Virus record (IMG/VR): IMGVR_UViG_3300031774_000046
Location: 1-42,443 of that record
Origin: a virus
DNA length: 42,443 nucleotides
Strand: one strand, 5' to 3'
Part shown: in pieces, positions 24,291 through 33,048 of the stretch
Layout of the letters: the number at the start of each line of letters is the position of its first letter
Position numbering within the stretch: the stretch's first letter is position 1
Translations under genes and position numbers: made by a program
The notes under the pieces: model-generated
The model's input: only the letters and a program-made list of their open reading frames with translations
Told to the model about the DNA's origin: nothing
Databases searched by the model: none

Positions 24291-26572
24291 GATGATACGT
24301 TTCTAAATTGTCCTTCTATATTTGTTTTCCAATTCATACCTTCAATCTGTTGATTGATTTGTGTAACTTGGAAAAATCCATTGTCGTATTGTGGAGGTAA
24401 TCCTAATACTTTAAATTTATCTCCTCGTTTCCATCCACTTAATCCATGTATTGTAAATGAAAACTTAATAGGTAGTAATGCTTGTCCTATTTGATGTTCT
24501 GGTGTACCACTCTGAACTCCATCTTCTCTTCTAATTAAATTTAGTAATGATGGGTCATCATAAATTGCCATCAATAATTTATTATACGAACCACGAGAAT
24601 CTAAATCATCTGCACTATTGTTAATACTATTTGGATATACTCCAGCTTTATCTTGAAATACAGAATACATTGATGCTATTTTTTCTTCTTTACTCGGTTC
24701 TTTTGATGATTCCGGTGGTTTTGCTTGTAAGTTCTGTTGATTTACTGTTGCAGATATCCAATCTACTTCATCTGTAAATAATCCTCTACCAGTTGTAGGT
24801 GCAGTTGTACTTCCATCTGGATTAACTTGTATTCTACCTTTAGTTGCCTTTTTCATGGTAATAGTACCCATCATAGCTCCAGGTATATCTGATTGTAGTG
24901 ATGCATCTAAAAATATAGATTGTTCCCCACCTAATACTAATTGCATAGCTTCAGCTTTTGGTGATGGACAAGACATTGCTTTATCAACGATTACTAGTTG
25001 TTGGAATATTTGACCAGTTTTTTTACCATATAAATCATATTGGTCACAAACTTGTTGTTCTATTTCAAACTGCCACATATTATTACATGCAGCTGATAAT
25101 CCATTCAAGATTTGAATAACCATATCATATGTAGTATTTGTTTTAGAATCAAAAACTCCTTTTGCAAAATCATAATTTACATATAAATCTTCTAAATATC
25201 CCCAATTACCTGCACGTAAATCAGTTAATTCATCAAAAATACCAGCATCTTTTGGGTCATATCTATTTTCGGATGGAAAACTTATTGCTTCACCCTCTGG
25301 ACTGTAACTCATGTCAACAGTTCCTGCACTTTCAGCTGGTGCTGGTTCATCTCCTTTTAGTATTGACCATAATCCAAAGTTAGGCATTGTATTGTTTGGA
25401 ATTAATAGTTTACTCTTATCTGTACTAAATATTCTTCTATGTGAACGTATTGGTATTTTATGAAATCTTAGTGGTGCCTCTACTATATTTCCTTTATCAT
25501 CTGTTACAATTGGTATTGGATTTACAAGTGTTATCAGCGAAAGTAATACATCTAACTTTACAAATCTTTCATTTCCAATTAATGGGGTGTTACCAGGTAT
25601 AGCAACTTTACCTCCTTCAGGATGTCTGATATTTGTATCAACAGTTTCATCTCCCATATCTTCTCTAAGTTCTTCATCAAAGTTTATAAAGTTATAGGAT
25701 TTTGTAAAATATTCATTATCAACTAATGCCTTTACATCATCAGTTCTATTGTATGCAGGTAAATCATTAAACATATATTGGAACTGTCTTTTTTTATCAT
25801 TAATAGTTCCACCTGTCCACCAAAATGATTTACCACCTAAGTTTGTTTTATTTTCAGTATCACTTGGTGGTTTTTGACCTTGAAGATATGCTGCTAAATC
25901 ACCAACACCTGTTATCTTTGTTGTTACTATATATTTTTCACCACCTTCAATTGAAATTCCTCCACCAGTAATTCTACCCAAGAAGTTATCATATTGACCA
26001 GCAGCTTTTTCTCTAACTGCTTTGATTGAATCTAAGTTTCTCATGGATACAACTTGTGCAATATCTCGTACATCAACTATACCCTCTACTCCTTTAGCAG
26101 TATTCCAACCAAATTCAAGAAAAACAGAGTGTGCCGGTTCTCCAAATTTTTGTTGAATCTCTAACATCTGTGCTAATGAAAAACAAGTTATCTGTAATTC
26201 ACATTTTTTTGATAATCCATTATTTCCTTCACTTATATCAATACCACTAATAATTGGTCTTGGTCTACCCCATCTATTATCTTTAAAATCAATTTCATTA
26301 CCTTGTAAATCAGTTAATTTCGTATTACCTTCTTCATCCTCTGTTGTAACTGTTCTAGCTCCACCAGATTCTGCACCAATACCACCATAGATAGCATTTG
26401 CAGCATAAAATAAAGGTAAGTTTGGGTTTGATGTTATAATCATTCCAGCACCAACACCAGAAGTAACACGAATCCAAGCATTGAGTTTACTTGCGTATAG
26501 GATATTTCCTTTACGTTTATCTACTTCTGATTTTATATATCCTTCTGGACTTGAAAAGTAACTAAATGACAT
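24287..26572 (-). CDS. Baseplate hub-type structural protein
   Basis: A 761-residue protein. N-terminal GAGMIITSNPNLPLFYAANA is followed by RPRPIISGIDISEGNNGLSK and CELQITCFSLAQMLEIQQKF, an early domain like phage hub beta-barrels. The C-terminal 100 residues, with IKFSFTIHGLSGWKRGDKFK, FFQVTQINQQIEGMNWKTNI and EGQFRNV, resemble the 'late control D / gp44' barrel that closes baseplate hubs. Its place after tape measure, tube-cap and LysM genes supports hub function at the tail tip. No lysozyme domain motif is evident in it. Confidence 0.65.
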   Translation of the reverse strand: MSFSYFSSPEGYIKSEVDKRKGNILYASKLNAWIRVTSGVGAGMIITSNPNLPLFYAANAIYGGIGAESGGARTVTTEDEEGNTKLTDLQGNEIDFKDNRWGRPRPIISGIDISEGNNGLSKKCELQITCFSLAQMLEIQQKFGEPAHSVFLEFGWNTAKGVEGIVDVRDIAQVVSMRNLDSIKAVREKAAGQYDNFLGRITGGGISIEGGEKYIVTTKITGVGDLAAYLQGQKPPSDTENKTNLGGKSFWWTGGTINDKKRQFQYMFNDLPAYNRTDDVKALVDNEYFTKSYNFINFDEELREDMGDETVDTNIRHPEGGKVAIPGNTPLIGNERFVKLDVLLSLITLVNPIPIVTDDKGNIVEAPLRFHKIPIRSHRRIFSTDKSKLLIPNNTMPNFGLWSILKGDEPAPAESAGTVDMSYSPEGEAISFPSENRYDPKDAGIFDELTDLRAGNWGYLEDLYVNYDFAKGVFDSKTNTTYDMVIQILNGLSAACNNMWQFEIEQQVCDQYDLYGKKTGQIFQQLVIVDKAMSCPSPKAEAMQLVLGGEQSIFLDASLQSDIPGAMMGTITMKKATKGRIQVNPDGSTTAPTTGRGLFTDEVDWISATVNQQNLQAKPPESSKEPSKEEKIASMYSVFQDKAGVYPNSINNSADDLDSRGSYNKLLMAIYDDPSLLNLIRREDGVQSGTPEHQIGQALLPIKFSFTIHGLSGWKRGDKFKVLGLPPQYDNGFFQVTQINQQIEGMNWKTNIEGQFRNVSS

Positions 26573-26577
26573 ATCAC

Positions 26578-26865
26578 TTATTTGTTAAAGTTATTCTTAA
26601 TCTCTATGTAATTTTGTGGAATTCTTAGAACTGTTCCATCTTCACATGCAACAGATGCATTATGTATTTTGTTAGCAGCTGCAATAATCCACCATAAACT
26701 AGAATCATTATAATATTGATTTGCAAGTGTATCTAATCTATCACCAGTCTGAGTTACTACATAGATATCATCATCTCTTAGAGGGATTTGTGGATATATT
26801 TTACTTCTATATACCACTCTACCATCACCAAGTTTTTTCGTTTCGTTATTATCGTATCTACTCAT
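26578..26865 (-). CDS. 53: LysM-like baseplate wedge protein (gp53 type)
   Basis: A 95-residue protein. After a short basic start it contains DDIYVVTQTGDRLDTLANQY and SSLWWIIAAANKIHNAS, ending with GTVLRIPQNY. This is the compact LysM-like domain (ITxGDxLdxLAxxyYgdssLWWiIa.aN...G..LriP) of T4 gp53 and similar baseplate proteins. In T4 gp53 joins baseplate wedges around the hub. The length equals the minimal domain. It is flanked by hub and tube-cap genes, consistent with baseplate assembly. Confidence 0.8.
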   Translation of the reverse strand: MSRYDNNETKKLGDGRVVYRSKIYPQIPLRDDDIYVVTQTGDRLDTLANQYYNDSSLWWIIAAANKIHNASVACEDGTVLRIPQNYIEIKNNFNK

Positions 26866-26866
26866 C

Positions 26867-28630
26867 TTATGTTATTGATTTAAAACTATACATTTTACTT
26901 AAACCAGTCGTACTTCTTTGTTCAACAAATTTAATTGTTATTGATACATCTATAAATTTAGGTAATTTATAACCTTTTAAATCGTTTACTGTTAGTTCTT
27001 TAGTATTAAACTTATTTACAAACTCATTATCAACCACTGCATTACCTTGTCCTGTTTCCCATACACCACTATCTGGTATCGTATAAGATAAACTTTCAAT
27101 AAATCCATCTTTTTGATTGTACATATCACCTAATGTAAATTTTATAAATGGTGGTATTACATATCCTATACTTTCACTTTGATAACCAGTTGGATAACAT
27201 AAGTAAGTTAAGAATTTTAATTTTTCCCAATTATTAACTAATTCATTTGCATTTAGTGCAAACAACTGTAAGTTAAAGTTTACACTTCTTTCTACACCGC
27301 TGTAAGTGTATAGGTTGAATGGATTTCCTAAAAACTTAGAACTATCCCATGAAGGTGAAGTCGTTTCTGTAAGTCCATTTATAGAACATCTGAAGTGTGC
27401 TCTCTTTCCACTATAAGTATTTTTAATTACAAGAGGTATTAAATCAAAATCTTCTAATGGAGTTCCTCCATCAACTAAGATATCTTCATCTGATACTGGT
27501 GATTGATTTATAATATCTTTTTTATTTGTCATACCCCTTACACCTTCTAATGTTCTTCCAATAACATCATCATTTGTTGAGTACTTGTTTTCTAAATCTC
27601 TTTGTTTATCAAAATCATCTCCATCAAAATTATCACTTGGTTTAAATCTAAATCCATATTTTCCACCAAATGTTTTTCCTTCACCTCTTGTTGGTGTATA
27701 TGATACTTTATCTATATTGATTGTTAAATCTTGTGAATCATCTATTACTAAATCTTCTGATGCTTTAGTATAAAGATTTGGTTTTTTACCTGAACGAGTT
27801 TCATCATCATTAAATTTATTTTCAGATATTTGAATATTTTTAGCAATTGTTAATGGAGGTGTACCAAAAATACCTTTTTCATACAATGATTTCACATATT
27901 CAAGTTTGGTTGACATATCGTTTCTATCTTCGATTGCCTCTGCAGATATATCAACAGTAGATGAATATGTAAATCCACCTTCTTTTTGTGGTTTCTTTTC
28001 TTGTATATCTTGTCTATTTGCTATTACATTACCATAATCAGGTATTAGGTTTTTATATTCACCTTGTGCAGGTTCATCAGGTCCTCTTTTACCAAATAAT
28101 GCTCCTCTGATTTCTCCTTTTACTAAATCAATTCCTTTACCGATTGCTTGTTTTGCAATTGCAGATGGATTTCCACCACCAGTTGATTTTAAAAATTTAC
28201 CAAGACCAGTTCCAGCACCACCTAATCTAATCTCTTCTAAGGTGATTGAAGTGTTGACGGGGTTCTTACCTACTAAACCTTTAGCAACATCAGTAGGAAT
28301 CAAATTAACGGGTATTCCAAGTGTACTATTTACTTTATCTCTAGCCTCTGATATAGAATTTACCTTTCCACCAGTTAATTTACCCAATCCTTTACCAATT
28401 AATCCACCATCAGCAGGTGCTGAACTATTTGCAGTTCTTTGTTTTTCAACCGCTTCAGTAGTTCTATTTACGATACGAATAGATTCGTTACCATATAAGA
28501 TAGGATTGTTTAATTCAACTAAGGATTTAACTCTGATACCACTAGTTTCTTGTTCTACTAGAGTTTCGTTATCCGCCTTAACTGAATCTTTTAATCCACT
28601 ACTTTGAAATAATTCTAATATTGTTGGCAT
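26867..28630 (-). CDS. Baseplate/tail-tube connector protein (gp48/54 or tube-initiator-like)
   Basis: A 587-residue structural protein. The first ~330 residues are Gly/Lys-rich and variable (GGLIGKGLGKLTGGKV). The C-terminal ~190 residues begin PLVIKNTYSGKRAHFRCSIN and contain RSVNFNLQLFALNANELVNN, LCYPTGYQSESIGYVIPPF and IKFTLGDMYNQKDGFIESLS plus TIPDSGVWETG. This repeated-strand module with tLGdmy...G.i.SLsytI is shared with tube-initiator baseplate proteins of myophages and siphophages. It would sit between hub and tail tube. Start gap to tape measure is 3 nt. Assignment is by pattern and gene order. Confidence 0.6.
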   Translation of the reverse strand: MPTILELFQSSGLKDSVKADNETLVEQETSGIRVKSLVELNNPILYGNESIRIVNRTTEAVEKQRTANSSAPADGGLIGKGLGKLTGGKVNSISEARDKVNSTLGIPVNLIPTDVAKGLVGKNPVNTSITLEEIRLGGAGTGLGKFLKSTGGGNPSAIAKQAIGKGIDLVKGEIRGALFGKRGPDEPAQGEYKNLIPDYGNVIANRQDIQEKKPQKEGGFTYSSTVDISAEAIEDRNDMSTKLEYVKSLYEKGIFGTPPLTIAKNIQISENKFNDDETRSGKKPNLYTKASEDLVIDDSQDLTINIDKVSYTPTRGEGKTFGGKYGFRFKPSDNFDGDDFDKQRDLENKYSTNDDVIGRTLEGVRGMTNKKDIINQSPVSDEDILVDGGTPLEDFDLIPLVIKNTYSGKRAHFRCSINGLTETTSPSWDSSKFLGNPFNLYTYSGVERSVNFNLQLFALNANELVNNWEKLKFLTYLCYPTGYQSESIGYVIPPFIKFTLGDMYNQKDGFIESLSYTIPDSGVWETGQGNAVVDNEFVNKFNTKELTVNDLKGYKLPKFIDVSITIKFVEQRSTTGLSKMYSFKSIT

Positions 28631-28633
28631 ATC

Positions 28634-31144
28634 TTATAATCCATATGAGTTAACTTTTGTTCCATTAACTACGTTTTTAATTCCACTCGAAACCTTTGTT
28701 CCATCCATGTAAACTGCAACTTTACCAGCATTTAAATCTGCTCTTAATCCTTGAATCTCTGTGAGTAAGGCTTCCATTGAATCACCTCCACCTTCACTTT
28801 CACCACCACCGAACAATCCACCTAAGGCCATACTAATACCACCTACCATTGATAAGGCCATCAGACCAGGTAAAGCAGCAATTCCAGCTATTCCTAATAA
28901 TGAAAGTGAACCAGCCAATGCGGTGATTCCTGCTGCAAGTGATATTATTCCACTCGTTAGTGGTACTATATTAGTAAGTGTATCTTTTACTAAGTTTAAG
29001 GTTTCAAATGGTATCATTCGTAATCCTATACCAAATGCAGTTAAACCAATACCTAGTGTAGTTAATGCCGCCGATGCAAAGAATATTGGAAGAGCCATTA
29101 ATCCAAGAGGTACAACTGCCAATCCAAATGCCAATAACTGAGTACCAAGTGTTGCGAAATCAACACCAGCTCCTTTTGCTATTTCTTGTATTGCTTTTCC
29201 GAGAACAAACATAGCCCCAGCAACAATCAACATAGCGGCTGCACCTGCAAGAATTGCAACTGCTCCAACTCCACTACTCATAATAGCACCTAATAAAGCA
29301 ACTGAACCAACTAGAGCCAACATAGATACTACCGCCATTCCAACCGCACTCCAACTAACTTTCATAAATTCTTGAACTGCTTTACCAAACACGAATACTG
29401 CAGCTGCAACTATTAATAAAGCCGCTGCTCCTTTTAGTACCGCACTCATGTTTATTTTACCAAGTGATTGTGTTATACTTCCTTTTCCACCGATTGCATC
29501 TCCACCACCTTTTGGAACTTTTGGGGTTTTTGCAACAGATGGTGTTTTACCAGAAGCAGGTGCTCCACCACCAAATAGTGAACCTACTTTTTCAAATACC
29601 TTATTTTTAAGTTGTTTGGCAGTTCCGGCAACATTGAATCCCATTTGACCAGCCGCAACTGCAGCTGAACCTAATCCTTTTACCATATTACCTAATGGTC
29701 CTTTGGCAATTGCAGATAATGATTCTTTCATCATATCAAACTGAGATTGTTGTATAGAACCATCAGCGTTTAACTTATCCATATTGGATGTCATCTTCTG
29801 AAGTTCTTCTACTGAAACACCTAAGGCCTTTGCAGCTTCTCTCTTCTGATAGATATCCATTTTGTTAAATTCTTCAACACCACCTAATTGTTCTATTGCT
29901 GATTTAACTGCTGAACCTATCTCTCCTTCATATGCTAATCTTCTTGCTGCTTCGAAGTTAATATTTTTACCTAACATTGCTCCTAATTCGAGCTCTGATG
30001 TTAGGGAGTTTTCTATATCTAATAATCCATCAGTAACGTTTGTTAATGATGACATTTCTAAACCGAGTTTCTTAGCCGCAATTGCAGCTTCAACCATATT
30101 CTTTCCACCATCTTTACCATACTCAGCAAACTTTTCAGTATTTGCTGCTAAATCTCCCGCAACTGCAGCAGGAATTACACCATTTGCAATCGATGCAGAT
30201 TTAACAAGTGATAACATATCAGCACCTGCGGCTGCTGTTCCATCACCTAATCTAGCAAATGTTCCAACTAATTTTGCTGCTTCACCACCACCTATTCCTA
30301 AGTTGGTTGCTAGTAAATTTGTTTTAAGTTGAGCACCAAATGTTGCATTTTCAACACCACCCATTTCATTTGCCAATCCTTTGGCAACTTCCAATGCATC
30401 TTCAAATACAAGTCCTAATACTGTTGCGGACATTGTAGATTCTGTAAAGAATGTTCCTAGTTGTTTAGCAGATTTTCCTAATGCCTCAATTGCAAATCCA
30501 GCTCCAATAAGACCAGTACCTAACATACCCAATGGGCCTGATGTAAGTGTACTGAATACATCCAATACTCCACTTATACTACCCTTTATACCTTCTAATA
30601 CCTTATGGGTATTTTCCATTTGTGATTTTTGGAAATCGGTGAGGTTAGAATAATCTTCTGCTAATGAATTTTGGTCTTTAAGAGTTTGTAAGATTTTAGT
30701 ATTACCATGAATACCTTCACCAATCTTAGCCATTTCTTCATCACGCATACTCAACAATGCTGCTTTTTGATGAATATCATCTCTTCCTAATTGAGATATT
30801 TGTTGATTGTAATCTTGAACTTTTTGTAGTGATTGTAATTTTTTACCAGTAAACCTATCATCACCTGCTGCTAAATCTAATGCTGCTTTTTGATTATCTC
30901 TAAGTTTACCATACGCACCTGATATAGAACCTATACTTTGTTCCATACTAGAATATTCGTTAAGAGTATCTTGATTAGCTTTCTTTAACTCTTTTGCCAG
31001 GGCAACTATTTTTGCCTTCTGTTCATCAATGTATTTATTTATTTTTATTTGGCTTAAGACAGTAGAATCTTTTGCACGTTTGATTCGTGCCTCTGCGTTC
31101 TCTATTTGTTTTAGGAACTCTAATCTACTTCTTTCGTCAGCCAT
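28634..31144 (-). CDS. Tape measure protein
   Basis: An 836-residue protein. The N-terminal ~180 residues are coiled coil, with long Lys/Glu/Gln helices. The middle is Ala/Gly-rich with helical LTSGPLGMLGTGLIGAGFAI and NLGIGGGEAAKLVGTFARLG. From about 560 to 770 there are several hydrophobic stretches such as AALLIVAAAVFVFG and SMLALVGSVALLGAIM that would form membrane-inserting segments. This is the usual build of a tail tape measure, which sets tail length and helps open the inner membrane. A Shine-Dalgarno AAGGAG precedes the ATG. It is short for a long-tailed phage. The pattern AGADMLSLVKSAS is shared with phage tape-measure cores. Confidence 0.85.
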   Translation of the reverse strand: MADERSRLEFLKQIENAEARIKRAKDSTVLSQIKINKYIDEQKAKIVALAKELKKANQDTLNEYSSMEQSIGSISGAYGKLRDNQKAALDLAAGDDRFTGKKLQSLQKVQDYNQQISQLGRDDIHQKAALLSMRDEEMAKIGEGIHGNTKILQTLKDQNSLAEDYSNLTDFQKSQMENTHKVLEGIKGSISGVLDVFSTLTSGPLGMLGTGLIGAGFAIEALGKSAKQLGTFFTESTMSATVLGLVFEDALEVAKGLANEMGGVENATFGAQLKTNLLATNLGIGGGEAAKLVGTFARLGDGTAAAGADMLSLVKSASIANGVIPAAVAGDLAANTEKFAEYGKDGGKNMVEAAIAAKKLGLEMSSLTNVTDGLLDIENSLTSELELGAMLGKNINFEAARRLAYEGEIGSAVKSAIEQLGGVEEFNKMDIYQKREAAKALGVSVEELQKMTSNMDKLNADGSIQQSQFDMMKESLSAIAKGPLGNMVKGLGSAAVAAGQMGFNVAGTAKQLKNKVFEKVGSLFGGGAPASGKTPSVAKTPKVPKGGGDAIGGKGSITQSLGKINMSAVLKGAAALLIVAAAVFVFGKAVQEFMKVSWSAVGMAVVSMLALVGSVALLGAIMSSGVGAVAILAGAAAMLIVAGAMFVLGKAIQEIAKGAGVDFATLGTQLLAFGLAVVPLGLMALPIFFASAALTTLGIGLTAFGIGLRMIPFETLNLVKDTLTNIVPLTSGIISLAAGITALAGSLSLLGIAGIAALPGLMALSMVGGISMALGGLFGGGESEGGGDSMEALLTEIQGLRADLNAGKVAVYMDGTKVSSGIKNVVNGTKVNSYGL

Positions 31145-31153
31145 TTATACTCC

Positions 31154-31363
31154 TTATTTAGAATATTTTTTGATAAGTGCATCGAGTTCAGCTTTTTCTT
31201 TTCTGATTTTCTCCATTTTATCAGTTAATACTTTTGGAGTACCAGCTTTTCTAGCCCTCTGAATAAACTTATCATGGGTGTTTTTTTGTAATCCATTAAA
31301 GAATGAATCACTAAACTTTTTGGCAGTACCAAATAATCCTTCGTTTGTTTTTTCTTTTGACAT
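31154..31363 (-). CDS. Small conserved protein upstream of tape measure
   Basis: A 69-residue basic helical protein: MSKEKTNEGLFGTAKKFSDS, then FNGLQKNTHDKFIQRARKAG and a C-terminal coiled-coil stretch ending IKKYSK. A strong AGGAG Shine-Dalgarno site and a TATTTATA motif (31390-31397) precede it, so it and the tape measure gene likely start a transcript after the terminator at 31406-31435. It might be a small virion or assembly factor. I do not recognise a family. Confidence 0.75.
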   Translation of the reverse strand: MSKEKTNEGLFGTAKKFSDSFFNGLQKNTHDKFIQRARKAGTPKVLTDKMEKIRKEKAELDALIKKYSK

Positions 31364-31389
31364 ATGTTTCTCCTATGTAATTCTTCTTA

Positions 31390-31397
31390 TATAAATA
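31390..31397 (-). promoter_or_regulatory. Late-type promoter motif TATTTATA
   Basis: Minus-strand GCTCTATATTTATATAAG, 26 nt before the start at 31363, right after a terminator. Confidence 0.55.
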
Positions 31398-31405
31398 TAG
31401 AGCAT

Positions 31406-31435
31406 AAAAAAAGTGAGGAAATTTACTTCCTCACT
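31406..31435 (-). terminator. Rho-independent terminator at end of tail chaperone extension
   Basis: Minus-strand AGTGAGGAA/TTCCTCACT, a 9-bp perfect stem (31435-31427 with 31420-31412), loop GTAAAT, then T7 (31412-31406). The stop codon of the upstream ORF lies in the loop, so the stem also encodes its last residues. Confidence 0.85.
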
Positions 31436-31683
31436 CTTACATTTGGTCCTCTTGATTTCTTAGAGGATTTTTCGTATTCTTCTTTTTCCTTTTTCTTGGC
31501 ATCTACTAATTTCTTGAAGTAGAACCTTCTCCAATGGATAGGCATGAAGTAAACATCATTCCAAGTAAACCCATTACCATAGTTAACCATCTCCCATATT
31601 TGACCATGGAGCTGGATACTATAGTCATTCGGAAGGGTAAAAAAACGATACCCCAAAGGGGATATCGAGAGCCTCCTCTTCAC
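31423..31683 (-). CDS. Tail assembly chaperone C-terminal extension (frameshift product)
   Basis: An ORF of 86 codons in the +1 frame relative to the gp26-like gene. It overlaps that gene's last 59 nt and has only a GTG at its own start, with no Shine-Dalgarno site. After the overlap it reads DYSIQLHGQIWEMVNYGNGF, then TWNDVYFMPIHWRRFYFKKL and a Lys/Glu-rich end. The Y.MPi..RrFY.kkL...K pattern is what I expect from the C-terminal extension of tail assembly chaperones. A T7 run (31645-31639) in the overlap is a plausible slip site. The fused protein would be about 322 residues. It lies just upstream of the tape measure gene, where G/GT-type pairs sit. Confidence 0.65.
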   Translation of the reverse strand: MKRRLSISPLGYRFFTLPNDYSIQLHGQIWEMVNYGNGFTWNDVYFMPIHWRRFYFKKLVDAKKKEKEEYEKSSKKSRGPNVRVRK

Positions 31684-32392
31684 CCGTGATGTTCGATACG
31701 AAATTGAACTTCATGTCCATATCTGGACTTAATTGTTTAACATAAGCTCGTAATGCCCTTGTATCCAAAGCCAATAAGCCATTTAGTACAAATGTATTGA
31801 TGAATCCTCTATCTTGATTCCCATCAACCTCTTGTATCATATATTTTAATCTAGTTGTAACATCATTACTTACGTCTGATTTTCCTTTTTGTAATCTTTG
31901 TAATGCAGCAATTTCTGCATTGATATCAGTTTCATCTTTATGTGTAAGTAATTTAAACTTAATTTTCTTTTTTGCTTTTGGTAACTCGAATTCGTACAAA
32001 TTACTTGAAGTTAGTATTGATTCATCTACTTCTTTTGTTTGAATTTTAGATAAATCTATTGTAGTTGGTTGTTGTTCGCCTGTAAATGGGTCAGTAATTT
32101 CTACTTTATATTCAGCACCATATCCAAGAATACGAGTAGCGAGAAGAATTGCATTCTTATCACCTACTACAATATCATTAATATCAATATCCTTATCAAC
32201 AACTACTGATTCAAACAACTTATCGAGCACCACCCCCTTTCTTATCAAATTTTGTGAAGCAAGTATATCCTCCTCTTTAGCAGTCATATACTTGATTTCT
32301 ACTCTACCCTTTGATAATGGGTTGTCTTGAGGATAAACTTTCCCTTTAGATGGGAGTTCAATAACCTCTGTTGGAAATTCGTATTTTGCCAT
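31625..32392 (-). CDS. T4 baseplate protein gp26-like / tail assembly chaperone
   Basis: A 255-residue protein. It begins AKYEFPTEVIELPSKGKVYP, then VEIKYMTAKEEDILASQNLI, IKFKLLTHKDETDINAEIAA, and ends with MKFNFVSNITGEEEALDIPF. This is the pattern of the T4-like 'base plate protein' family (gp26-like) of marine myophages: elPSkG..Y...g.veikymTAkeEdiLt.....k....dkLl. Its C-terminus overlaps a second ORF in the +1 frame, with TTT TTT TAC as the overlap's slippery-looking site. A short form and a frameshifted long form acting as chaperones for the tape measure protein are plausible. A TATTTATA promoter motif lies at 32415-32422. Confidence 0.75.
   Translation of the reverse strand: MAKYEFPTEVIELPSKGKVYPQDNPLSKGRVEIKYMTAKEEDILASQNLIRKGVVLDKLFESVVVDKDIDINDIVVGDKNAILLATRILGYGAEYKVEITDPFTGEQQPTTIDLSKIQTKEVDESILTSSNLYEFELPKAKKKIKFKLLTHKDETDINAEIAALQRLQKGKSDVSNDVTTRLKYMIQEVDGNQDRGFINTFVLNGLLALDTRALRAYVKQLSPDMDMKFNFVSNITGEEEALDIPFGVSFFYPSE
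31639..31645 (-). other. Candidate programmed frameshift site (T7 run)
   Basis: The mRNA reads TCG TTT TTT TAC CCT TCC GAA TGA in the gp26-like frame. Skipping one T (+1) or slipping back two (-2) on the seven T residues continues as ACC CTT CCG AAT GAC into the 86-codon ORF. The zero-frame stop is only five codons after the run. Confidence 0.55.
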
Positions 32393-32414
32393 AACGTTAA
32401 TTTATTTGTTTGTA

Positions 32415-32422
32415 TATAAATA
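32415..32422 (-). promoter_or_regulatory. Late-type promoter motif TATTTATA
   Basis: Minus-strand TATATATTTATATACAAAC, 22 nt before the gp26-like start codon and just after the tube-gene terminator. Confidence 0.55.
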
Positions 32423-32453
32423 TATAAAAATTAAAAAGTTAGAAATTGGACAT

Positions 32454-32481
32454 AAAAAAAGGTTCTCACTAAGAGAACCTT
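32454..32481 (-). terminator. Rho-independent terminator after tail tube gene
   Basis: Minus-strand AAGGTTCTC/GAGAACCTT perfect 9-bp stem (32481-32473 with 32467-32459), 5-nt loop TTAGT, then T7 (32460-32454). Strong intrinsic terminator 24 nt after the tube stop codon. Confidence 0.9.
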
Positions 32482-32504
32482 CTTCCTTCAATATATTATT
32501 AGTA

Positions 32505-32993
32505 TTAGAATTCTAGGATTGCGTAATCATAAGATAGTGTTAGTGAGATTTCAGCCGGGTCATTTGAACTCCAGTCAACATCATTAAACACTGCGTTGTT
32601 GATAAATGCACCTTTTAGAGTCCATTGTTCAATCTTATCACCAACAGGTCCTAACATATAAAAGTTGATATCTTTTTTGTAGAAATCAGCATATCCATCT
32701 CTACCTGTTAGGGATTCGTGAGATGTTCTTACCCATTCCATTACAGATTGTGCACCACTTGGTACAATTGGGTCATATAATGTTATTTCTACATCTTGCC
32801 ACTCACCTTTTCCTTTAAGTTTTCTCTTAACGTTAATGTGGTCAAGAGTTACAACCTCAAACTGAATTGAAGGTCTGTTAGCTGTTTTGATAAGATATGA
32901 AGGGATACCATCGATTTCCATGATGAATCTATTTTTCATCTTCGGTTCGAAGTTGGTATAAAACATATCGTTAAATTCTAATACTTCTGCCAT
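32505..32993 (-). CDS. 19: Tail tube protein (gp19 type)
   Basis: A 162-residue major tail tube protein. It has PKMKNRFIMEIDGIPSYLIK, then VVTLDHINVKRKLKGKGEW and VEITLYDPIVPSGAQSVMEW, ending with DPAEISLTLSYDYAIL. The W..i.itlyDPi.psgaq.v..Wir...e..tGr.GYa..Yk segment is characteristic of T4-like tube proteins, which polymerise into the inner tail tube. A good Shine-Dalgarno (AGGAG) and a TATTTATA motif (33017-33024) precede it, and a strong terminator follows, so it can be expressed as a single high-level unit. Confidence 0.93.
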   Translation of the reverse strand: MAEVLEFNDMFYTNFEPKMKNRFIMEIDGIPSYLIKTANRPSIQFEVVTLDHINVKRKLKGKGEWQDVEITLYDPIVPSGAQSVMEWVRTSHESLTGRDGYADFYKKDINFYMLGPVGDKIEQWTLKGAFINNAVFNDVDWSSNDPAEISLTLSYDYAILEF

Positions 32994-33016
32994 TTTTGTT
33001 TATCTCCTATTACTAA

Positions 33017-33024
33017 TATAAATA
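33017..33024 (-). promoter_or_regulatory. Late-type promoter motif TATTTATA
   Basis: Minus-strand ACTATATATTTATATTAG, 23 nt before the tube gene start, followed by an AGGAG ribosome site. Confidence 0.6.
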
Positions 33025-33048
33025 TATAGTTTCTATTTTTTCATTTAA

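Noticed and set aside
29862-30332. 156-codon plus-strand open frame opposite the tape measure gene
   Set aside because: It is the mirror of an Ala/Gly-rich coding region; composition is that of antisense to biased codons, with no ribosome site and no neighbours on that strand.
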